A DNA stretch of 64,000 nt from Spirochaetales bacterium (GTDB lineage Bacteria; Spirochaetota; Spirochaetia; UBA9216). How positions within the stretch are numbered: the first letter of the stretch is position 1; each line of letters begins with the position of its first letter. Shown in pieces: positions 18,150-26,018 of the stretch. Made by a program: the position numbers and the translations under genes. The notes beneath the pieces were generated by a model. It had not been told where the DNA came from. It did not search any database and saw only the letters and a program-made list of their open reading frames with translations. The stretch is taken from assembly GCA_016839055.1 (NCBI GenBank), contig JAEKNX010000021.1, positions 1 to 64,000 of the forward strand. The letters run 5' to 3'.

Positions 18150-18854
18150 ATGAAGTCCGGAAAATTCATTTTAATCTTTATTGCACTATCACTTATTCTT
18201 CATCTGTCTCTCATCTTCATCAGCCTCGAACCGTCAAAATCCGAACCCTCGAGAGAACTTAAAAAGCTTATTCCTGTTAATCTTGCGATGAAAGCTCAGA
18301 GTGAGCCGCCTACCGCGGCGCCTCCTGCACCAATAGAGCCGAAAGCACTGCCGCCTCAGCCGGCAAAACCCGTCCCGGTGAGACCCGAGCCAGTTGAGCC
18401 CGCGATAGTTAAGCCTTCGCCCATTCCGGTGGTAACAACCGTCCCGGAGCCTGCGGCTAATCCAGGCCCTGAGCCCTCAGCAGAACCCGCGGCCGCGCCT
18501 ACCACACCACAGACCTCAGTTCTGCCAGATAGCAACCCAGGCGCGCAAACCGGTACTACCGGAGAACAAAACGATAACATCTTCGAAGGGCTTATCAATA
18601 GGATCAAGATGTACACCGACAGTACTTATCCGCTGAAAGCCAAAAAAAGAGGGCTTCAGGGAGTAATCTATGTTCGCCTCATTCTCGATGAAGAAGGAAA
18701 TATGATTAGAACGGAGATTATTGAACCTTCTCCATACCAAAGCCTAAATGCAGCCGCAATTAAATTAATTTACAAAGCAATGGAGACACCATATCCCCAC
18801 AATCTTGGACGCAACGTCTCTCTTCCAATTCCCGTCACATACAGACTAAAATAA
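18150..18854 (+). CDS. tonB: TonB-like energy transducer
   Basis: This 234-aa protein has an N-terminal membrane anchor (about residues 5-25) and a long proline/glutamate/alanine-rich periplasm-spanning region at about 50-130. The C-terminal TonB domain is at about 150-234 (LQGVIYVRLILDEEGN, then ALNAAAIKLI-type helix). It contacts the TonB box of outer-membrane receptors. A TonB-dependent receptor gene lies 1.3 kb downstream, so this system is probably dedicated to it. Its placement between purine-degradation genes suggests a ligand linked to purines or to molybdenum cofactor supply. Confidence 0.9.
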   Translation: MKSGKFILIFIALSLILHLSLIFISLEPSKSEPSRELKKLIPVNLAMKAQSEPPTAAPPAPIEPKALPPQPAKPVPVRPEPVEPAIVKPSPIPVVTTVPEPAANPGPEPSAEPAAAPTTPQTSVLPDSNPGAQTGTTGEQNDNIFEGLINRIKMYTDSTYPLKAKKRGLQGVIYVRLILDEEGNMIRTEIIEPSPYQSLNAAAIKLIYKAMETPYPHNLGRNVSLPIPVTYRLK

Positions 18855-18902
18855 TATTCTTCTAACATCATACTGACAATTTCCAAAAATGTTAAATTTT
18901 CA

Positions 18903-18931
18903 TTGATAATTGGGTAATTGTAAGTTACTAT
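18903..18931 (+). promoter_or_regulatory. Promoter of the structured leader and receptor operon
   Basis: TTGATA (18903-18908), a 17-bp spacer and TACTAT (18926-18931) predict a start near 18938, immediately before the structured RNA. Confidence 0.6.
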
Positions 18932-18937
18932 TCATCA

Positions 18938-19131
18938 TCGTTTTTCGATCTTCAGCACCCTAAGGCTGCCTGGCTATGGGGCTGAAGACACTTATCGATT
19001 CGTGGAATCGATATAAGGGTATATAGAGAAATCTTTATGCCTCCCGTGTTTGGAAAGGAAAACGGCCTCTGCATATCCTCTTTGCATGCTGGATCTTTCT
19101 CTTCACGTATTTTTTTTCTCAGGAGAAGAAT
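18938..19131 (+). ncRNA. Structured leader RNA, riboswitch candidate
   Basis: About 190 nt between a good promoter and the lipoprotein start folds into several helices. Hairpin 18949-18988 has an 8-bp stem and the exact 11-nt tetraloop receptor (CCTAAG at 18959-18964 and TATGG at 18975-18979). A second stem spans 18991-19017. Hairpin 19022-19037 is capped by a GAAA tetraloop, the natural partner of that receptor. A fourth element, 19036-19075, pairs TATGC with GCATA and CCGT with ACGG around a pyrimidine-rich internal loop. A docked tetraloop and receptor implies a folded tertiary structure. The Moco/tungsten-cofactor family would fit the context, but I cannot confirm the consensus. The order of elements argues against the c-di-GMP-I class, and no B12 box is present. 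An AGGAGAAG ribosome site and possible antisense pairing near 19115 suggest control of translation. Confidence 0.65.
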
Positions 19132-20082
19132 ATGTTAAAAAATCTCATCAAAGGTATTGCAGCATGTGCATTGATAATTTCATTTGCCGCCTGTGATCAG
19201 AACCCGCCGGCGCCGGAAGCCTATCCGGGGGAGCCGACAACCAAGACAGCTGTTGCATTTGAAACCCTAACATCAGTATTTGACCTCTCAGGCAAGACCA
19301 CGGAAAAAGTTACGTATTATTATGATAAGGATGATCCCAGTCTGACCTGCGATGTTGCCGGATATAAGATGGAACTTTTCCTATCAAAGACTACTGTCAA
19401 CGCCAAGGTTGACCCGTCTGAGACTACTACCGATTTCCGAAGCATGTTCAACTACAACATCGTAGCATCAGATAGCTACAGCTTCCTGGACAAGGAAAAA
19501 CTGTTGGATCTAACTCAGATGCTGACAGGACATTATCTTGACACCTTCGATACTCCGTCTAAAACAGGGAATGATCCCAGAAGTTACTTCCAGTCAACAG
19601 ACATTGTAAAGGGTTATGATATAAAAGACGCAAAAGACATTGCCCTCTACCGTGCCGTAAAAATAACTAACGGTGAGACATCATTTAACTTCCCAACAGA
19701 CTCACTCGTAGCAGCAGATCTTCCCTGGGTTAAGATTAAAAACGGCGAGGAAACTCCTCTGACGAACAAGGCTGTTGCAATTGAAAGCATTCTCTACACC
19801 TTCTTCACCGCTCAGACTGATAAAGACCGAAAAGACGCTTTATACACTGTGAAATGTGCCGACTACGCGGCAGATGATGAGTACAGCTTCGAGGTTCTGA
19901 CCTATGACCAGCTTAAAACAGCATACTTCATGCCGGCAACCAAGACCTTTGCAGCCGATAGCGAATATGAGGATCTTCTCGTTGTCATGAACAAGACGGC
20001 GGCTGACGGTAAAACTCCGGCAAACGATGACAGCGCTCTAAGGCTCAAGATGCCTGTAGAAATAGTCGTAATCTGGCCGTAA
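19132..20082 (+). CDS. Secreted lipoprotein of unknown function
   Basis: This 316-aa protein has a lipoprotein signal peptide ending in SFAAC, with lipidated C20. The mature protein starts with a proline-rich stretch, then a mixed alpha/beta domain with many Tyr-Lys-Asp patches and no cysteines after the lipobox region except two late ones. I do not recognise a family. It follows the structured leader RNA, has AGGAGAAG eight bases upstream of ATG, and precedes the TonB-dependent receptor by 57 bp. A role as a surface or periplasmic accessory of the receptor, for example in ligand capture, is inferred from position only. Confidence 0.8.
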   Translation: MLKNLIKGIAACALIISFAACDQNPPAPEAYPGEPTTKTAVAFETLTSVFDLSGKTTEKVTYYYDKDDPSLTCDVAGYKMELFLSKTTVNAKVDPSETTTDFRSMFNYNIVASDSYSFLDKEKLLDLTQMLTGHYLDTFDTPSKTGNDPRSYFQSTDIVKGYDIKDAKDIALYRAVKITNGETSFNFPTDSLVAADLPWVKIKNGEETPLTNKAVAIESILYTFFTAQTDKDRKDALYTVKCADYAADDEYSFEVLTYDQLKTAYFMPATKTFAADSEYEDLLVVMNKTAADGKTPANDDSALRLKMPVEIVVIWP

Positions 20083-20090
20083 TCTTTCCG

Positions 20091-20112
20091 CCCGGATCCT
20101 TAGGGGTCCGGG
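20091..20112 (+). other. Intercistronic hairpin between lipoprotein and receptor
   Basis: CCCGGATCC pairs with GGGTCCGGG (9 bp, one G-T) around TTAG. No T-run follows, so it looks like an mRNA processing or stability element that could uncouple expression of the two genes rather than a full terminator. Confidence 0.6.
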
Positions 20113-20139
20113 TATCTTCAAAATAATACAGGAATACCC

Positions 20140-22503
20140 ATGAGCCACAGAAGTTTTTTAAAATCCATATCAATCGCTTTTTTACTGATAACAGCAGGAT
20201 TTATATTCGCGGAAGAAAAATCCATCGAAATAATTGAAGTTCCAGAAGATGAGTCCATCCTTCCCGAGGTTGAAATAGTAGAAACTGCTCCGCCTGCGAC
20301 AACTTCGCTTAGTGGAAAAGAGGCCGTCGAACATAACGAGTTCACCCTCGATGAATCTCTACAGAGAGCTGCCGGAATCTATGTTGAAAAGGCCCCCAAG
20401 GGACACAGCAGGCTCAAGATGCGCGGATATGAGATGGATATGATTGGTTTTTTCATAGACGGCATTCCCATTAACGACATATATAATACTAATATTGACA
20501 TAGCCCAGATTCCTGTATTCTCATATTCAAATATAAACATACAGAGAGGCGCCGCATCGGCCCTCTACGGTTGTGACGCCTCTGTAGGCCTTATTGAACT
20601 GAAGTCCGGAATACCGGATACCGGAAGGTTTCAGTCAGGACTGTCATACGACTTCAGCGGTTCAGATCTTCTTAACAACAGCTATGATGATTCGGAGCTT
20701 TTTAACTCAGGAATAACAGCCTATGCACTGATCGAAGATATGCTCGATGATTTTTATTATAAGGCTGGAGCATCTTATTATGATAATGGCGGCTATAGTC
20801 CGTCAGCAAGTCTTACAACTGAGACCAAGAAGGTTTGGCTTGAGACCATCCTTAGCCCGGAGCTGTACGGGGACAGCCTGTCTTCCTTTTTGATTTCCAA
20901 TGCCTCCATGCTTGATTACGCGGCCTACGATAATTCCTGGCGGAATACTTTTTCTACAGGCCTGAATCTTACCGGTAAAGCCGGATTATTTATTGGAGAT
21001 AATGCCGAAGCCGGAATATCCGCGGCCTTTAATTATAACAGAAAAAACTCAGTCTCATATCTATGTGAATACCTCTCCACCTGGGATTTCGAAAATGAAG
21101 CCTGGATAACCGGAGCGGATCCTGCAGGCGACGGTTTTACCGAGAGAGACTGGGAATGGCCCTATATGTATGACTGGTATGTAACCCCATATTATGAACA
21201 ACAGCTCGACAGCCTGCTTATAAAAACAAATATTTATCTCAGGATACTTACAAACTCTCTTATCTGGTCCGGCTCTTATTCAAACTGGTTTGAGACAACC
21301 TGCGGAGGACGGATTTCAGCTGAGTGGGACATGGCGGACTGGAATACCCTCAGCGCTGCCCTCATAATCAGAAACGATGATCATACAGAATCAGAGTCAT
21401 TCTACACCTCTTTGCCTCCAACTCCTCTGCAGAAATATCTCGGCGGCCTTCGGCCTTCGGATGAAGAGGTTCCACACACCATCATTGTCAAAGAACTCGC
21501 AGGCGCGCAGGGAGCTATAGCCCTTGAAGACAAGATAAGCCTGTCAATCGTCGAAATTACCGCGGGATGCTCTTATGATGTGCAGTTTTTCTACAAGAAC
21601 AATGGTGAGACCGGATACTGGAGACAGAACCAAGACGACTCATGGTATTACGAGCTTAAGACAAACGATATCTCAAGCTCAGATGCCCTCATTTTTGGAA
21701 GTCGTGATTCTTTTAATCCGGTGCTCAATATTGATTTAAATATTGTTCCGGATATTTTCACCATAAATTTCGGAAGCTCTGTTAAAACCCGCTTCCCAAG
21801 TTTTGATAACTATTATACTGATTTCGTCGTAATGGGAGACGAATTGTTCAGGGAAGAACTTAAAAATCAGATCTCCTGGAACTTGAATCTCGGAGCGGAA
21901 TATATCATTCTACATGAAAACCTTTCCCTCCGATGTGATATTTTCTATACAAGTTATACAAACAAACTTGAGGATTATATCAACAAGGAGGCTGAGACTG
22001 TTTATTTTAATATACCACAATCAGACTCTTACGGACTCGAGGCGCTTTGTTTCTTCAATGCCGAAGTTCCGGAACTCCTACTAATCTTGGGGAGTCTTGG
22101 CTACACCTTCAATGTAGGAAGCATTCCCGGACAGGCCGAATCAGTATTCACGTATAATCCGGCCCATGAAATTCTCTTTGATATTAAAGCCGAAACAATA
22201 ACCGAACATCCCACGAAACTCATGCTATGGGGGAAATACAGTACAGGGGCCGTTACATACAGGATGAAATCTATTCCTCCATCCACCGGGGCTTACCCAG
22301 GAGAATATCTTGAGGCTGTCAGTCTACATTCCCCCTTCTTCCTTAACTGCAGAATCAGTCAACATCTTCCCGCTGACTTCTCGTTATTTTTTCTTGTCGA
22401 AAACATCCTTGATGATTACGGCATTGATCCCTTTAATCCCGGAGCCGGAAGGACCTTCAGCGTCGGCGTCGATTTTGATGTCGAAGATTTCCAGATTCAG
22501 TAA
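20140..22503 (+). CDS. TonB-dependent outer-membrane receptor
   Basis: This 787-aa protein has a cleavable signal peptide (hydrophobic 8-23, then FAEEK). A TonB-dependent receptor plug domain spans about residues 55-150 (SLQRAAGIYVEKA, LKMRGYEMD, GIPINDIY, IQRGAASALYGCDASVG). A long beta-barrel with alternating aromatic strands follows and ends in GRTFSVGVDFDVEDF. The start has AGGA six bases before ATG. It should import a scarce or large ligand across the outer membrane using the ExbB-ExbD-TonB system encoded just upstream. Neighbouring genes suggest purines, purine-rich polymers or a metal/cofactor linked to molybdoenzymes; the sequence alone does not identify the ligand. TonB receptors are uncommon but known in spirochaetes. 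Confidence 0.9.
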   Translation: MSHRSFLKSISIAFLLITAGFIFAEEKSIEIIEVPEDESILPEVEIVETAPPATTSLSGKEAVEHNEFTLDESLQRAAGIYVEKAPKGHSRLKMRGYEMDMIGFFIDGIPINDIYNTNIDIAQIPVFSYSNINIQRGAASALYGCDASVGLIELKSGIPDTGRFQSGLSYDFSGSDLLNNSYDDSELFNSGITAYALIEDMLDDFYYKAGASYYDNGGYSPSASLTTETKKVWLETILSPELYGDSLSSFLISNASMLDYAAYDNSWRNTFSTGLNLTGKAGLFIGDNAEAGISAAFNYNRKNSVSYLCEYLSTWDFENEAWITGADPAGDGFTERDWEWPYMYDWYVTPYYEQQLDSLLIKTNIYLRILTNSLIWSGSYSNWFETTCGGRISAEWDMADWNTLSAALIIRNDDHTESESFYTSLPPTPLQKYLGGLRPSDEEVPHTIIVKELAGAQGAIALEDKISLSIVEITAGCSYDVQFFYKNNGETGYWRQNQDDSWYYELKTNDISSSDALIFGSRDSFNPVLNIDLNIVPDIFTINFGSSVKTRFPSFDNYYTDFVVMGDELFREELKNQISWNLNLGAEYIILHENLSLRCDIFYTSYTNKLEDYINKEAETVYFNIPQSDSYGLEALCFFNAEVPELLLILGSLGYTFNVGSIPGQAESVFTYNPAHEILFDIKAETITEHPTKLMLWGKYSTGAVTYRMKSIPPSTGAYPGEYLEAVSLHSPFFLNCRISQHLPADFSLFFLVENILDDYGIDPFNPGAGRTFSVGVDFDVEDFQIQ

Positions 22504-22509
22504 TTTTAG

Positions 22510-22538
22510 TTGCGGCATTCCTGCTTTGGTTTTATACT
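22510..22538 (+). promoter_or_regulatory. Promoter of ygeW-pduL (leaderless type)
   Basis: TTGCGG (22510-22515), a 17-bp spacer and TATACT (22533-22538) are followed after exactly 6 nt by the ATG at 22545. There is no ribosome-binding site. Confidence 0.6.
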
Positions 22539-22544
22539 TTATTC

Positions 22545-23741
22545 ATGATTGAAAAAGAACTGAACAGATTAGTAAATGAAATTGGCAATCTTGAATCTTC
22601 ACGTTTATATGGCGGAGATTTTCTTCTTAGCTGGGAAAAGACCATCGACGAGATCCTCACAACCCTTAAGACCGCCGATGCTCTCAGGCTCCTCAGGGCT
22701 GAGAATATATCACCTCGAATCTTCGACTCCGGCCTCGCGGTTTCAATTTTCAGGGATAATTCAACCCGCACAAGGTTTTCCTATGCCAGCGCGGCCAACC
22801 TTCTTGGACTCGCAGTTCAGGAACTTGACGAGAAAAAATCACAGATTGCCCATGGAGAGACCATCAGGGAAACCTCTTGTATGATCTCATTCCTTACCGA
22901 AGCCATAGGTATTCGTGATGATATGTACATAGGTGAAGGCCACAGCTACATGAAGGAAGTTGCTGATTCCCTATCCGAAGATTTCACATCAGGTCTGATA
23001 CCTCAGCGTCCTACGCTCGTTAATCTTCAGTGTGACCTCGACCATCCCAGCCAGATAATGGCCGATACTCTCCATCTTATAAATCACTTTGGTGGAGTTA
23101 ACAACCTCAAGGGCAAGAAGGTGGCCATGAGCTGGGCTTATTCCCCGTCCTACGGAAAACCCCTCTCAGTCCCGCAGGGGGCCATTGCCCTCATGAGCCG
23201 CTTCGGTATGGATGTGACTCTTGCCCATCCGCCCGGATATAACCTGATTGAAGAGACCGAGACGATAGCGGCGGACTTCTGCAGTCAGTCCGGTGCTACA
23301 TACACTAAAACCGAGTCAATGGAAGAAGCATTTGAAAATGCCGATATTGTCTATCCGAAGAGCTGGGCCCCATTCAGCGTAATGCAGCAGAGAACTAAAC
23401 TTCTTAAAACCAAAGATGATGCAGCCCTTGTAGAGCTTGAAAAAGATTGTCTTGATCAGAATAAGAAATTCATGGACTGGGAATGTACCGAGAATTTGAT
23501 GAAAAAAACAAAAAACGGCTCAGCCCTTTACCTTCACTGTCTACCGGCCGATATATCTGGAGTAAGCTGTGAACACGGCGAGGTTGCAGCCCCGGTATTT
23601 GACCGCTATCGCAAACTCACCTATCTGGAGGCAAGCTATAAACCATATATAATTGCGGCGATGATCTTCCTTTCCAAAATCAAGAACCCCGCTGCAAAAC
23701 TTGAAGATCTACTAAAGAATGCACCTGCAAGGAGATACTAA
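22545..23741 (+). CDS. ygeW: Knotted carbamoyltransferase YgeW
   Basis: This 398-aa protein is in the aspartate/ornithine carbamoyltransferase superfamily. It has the carbamoyl-phosphate loop STRTR at 73-77, the HCLPAD motif near 330, and the YgeW-type insertions (ESSRLYGGDFLLSW at the N-terminus, VNLQCDLDHPSQIMADT). In the anaerobic urate pathway YgeW removes a carbamoyl group from a ureido intermediate (2,3-diureidopropionate type) by phosphorolysis, giving carbamoyl phosphate that can be used to make ATP. Its own leaderless-type promoter separates it from the receptor gene. PduL follows directly. Argininosuccinate-pathway ornithine or acetylornithine transcarbamoylase is less likely given the YgeW-specific segments and context. 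Confidence 0.9.
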   Translation: MIEKELNRLVNEIGNLESSRLYGGDFLLSWEKTIDEILTTLKTADALRLLRAENISPRIFDSGLAVSIFRDNSTRTRFSYASAANLLGLAVQELDEKKSQIAHGETIRETSCMISFLTEAIGIRDDMYIGEGHSYMKEVADSLSEDFTSGLIPQRPTLVNLQCDLDHPSQIMADTLHLINHFGGVNNLKGKKVAMSWAYSPSYGKPLSVPQGAIALMSRFGMDVTLAHPPGYNLIEETETIAADFCSQSGATYTKTESMEEAFENADIVYPKSWAPFSVMQQRTKLLKTKDDAALVELEKDCLDQNKKFMDWECTENLMKKTKNGSALYLHCLPADISGVSCEHGEVAAPVFDRYRKLTYLEASYKPYIIAAMIFLSKIKNPAAKLEDLLKNAPARRY

Positions 23742-24314
23742 TTGAATTTCAAATTACCAATTGCCCGGTCAGACATACACATTCATCTGACGAGTGAACA
23801 TATCGAAACATTATTCGGCAAGGATTATAAACTCACCAATATAAAAGATCTTACTATTCCGGGACAGTTTGCCTGCCTGGAGACTGTAGCAGTCGTCGGT
23901 CCGCAAGGCCGGATTGAAAATGTTGTGGTTGTTGGACCGGCGCGGCCCTATACCCAGGTAGAGATATCACGCACTAACGGACTGACCCTCGGTGTTGATG
24001 CCCCGCTTAGGCTCTCTGGCGACATTGCGGGCAGCCCGGGCATCAGAATCATCGGTCCCGCGGGAGAATTACAGCTATCCGAAGGCCTTATTATAGCCTC
24101 CCGCCATATTCATATGCATGATACTGATGCCCGAAAACTCGGAATAAAAAACGGAGAACAAGTAAGCGTCCGCGTACCAGGGCCCAGAGGCCTTATTTTC
24201 AACGAAGTAAAAATAAAATCCGGCCCCAATGAGGCCCTTGAGATGCATGTAGACCTCGACGAGGGTCACGCTGCGGATATTATCGATTTCCAGGAAGTAG
24301 AACTGATTATCTGA
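23742..24314 (+). CDS. pduL: PduL-type phosphate acyltransferase
   Basis: This 190-aa enzyme has two PduL beta-barrel domains. Zinc-ligand histidines are seen in SDIHIHLTSEH (H13, H15, H20) and in IIASRHIHMHDTDA, followed by VRVPGPRGLIFNEV. PduL exchanges CoA and phosphate between acyl-CoA and acyl phosphate, so pyruvate made from purines can be turned into acetyl phosphate and ATP. It begins with TTG at 23742, with AAGGAG eight bases upstream, one codon after the ygeW stop. No microcompartment shell gene or N-terminal encapsulation peptide is visible, so it is a free cytoplasmic form. Coupling to the carbamoyltransferase looks deliberate. Confidence 0.87.
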   Translation: MNFKLPIARSDIHIHLTSEHIETLFGKDYKLTNIKDLTIPGQFACLETVAVVGPQGRIENVVVVGPARPYTQVEISRTNGLTLGVDAPLRLSGDIAGSPGIRIIGPAGELQLSEGLIIASRHIHMHDTDARKLGIKNGEQVSVRVPGPRGLIFNEVKIKSGPNEALEMHVDLDEGHAADIIDFQEVELII

Positions 24315-24329
24315 TTCTTCAAAAATAAA

Positions 24330-24562
24330 AGAGGCTGCCCCTAGGGGACAGCCAATTGAAGGAATACGGTTATTTCTTATGGATATTTCAGCACTATCCT
24401 TAGAAAGCTGAGTAATTTAAATAAATTAGTTCCTAATTTATTTAAATTACTCGGGAGTTTTCAGCATAGCTGAAAACTCCACATAATGACCTCTGAAAAA
24501 TCAGAAGCACACTTGAAGTGAATTTGGAGTATTCCCGGCAGCAAATACTGCCGGAAAACTCC
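24330..24562. repeat. Cluster of four hairpins between pduL and gdhA
   Basis: Convergent genes are separated by stacked inverted repeats: GGCTG/CAGCC with CCC/GGG at 24333-24353, and a perfect 20-bp AT-rich stem at 24410-24429 and 24433-24452 with a TTC loop. A perfect 12-bp stem (24454-24465 with 24469-24480) and a stem at 24526-24562 (GGAGT/ACTCC outside, CCGGCAG/CTGCCGG inside) complete the set. The first has a T-rich tract on the minus strand. Together they probably act as a bidirectional terminator, or represent small repeat elements. Confidence 0.7.
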
Positions 24563-24581
24563 ATGATTATTTAATGACTAA

Positions 24582-25946
<1,365 letters not shown>

Positions 25947-25973
25947 TTATGTTTGCTAAAACATTGTAGGTAG

Positions 25974-26002
25974 ACTATAGGCTAGCAAATAGTGGATGTC
26001 AA
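25974..26002 (-). promoter_or_regulatory. Promoter of gdhA
   Basis: On the minus strand TTGACA (26002-25997), a 17-bp spacer and TATAGT (25979-25974) form a near-consensus sigma70 promoter, with a leader of about 39 nt that includes AGGAG. Confidence 0.75.
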
Positions 26003-26018
26003 GATTTAGTTTCTAATA

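Noticed and set aside
18938-19131. Cobalamin or c-di-GMP-I riboswitch
   Set aside because: No B12 box or GCCACTG-type core, and in c-di-GMP-I RNAs the GAAA loop precedes the receptor, whereas here the receptor comes first.
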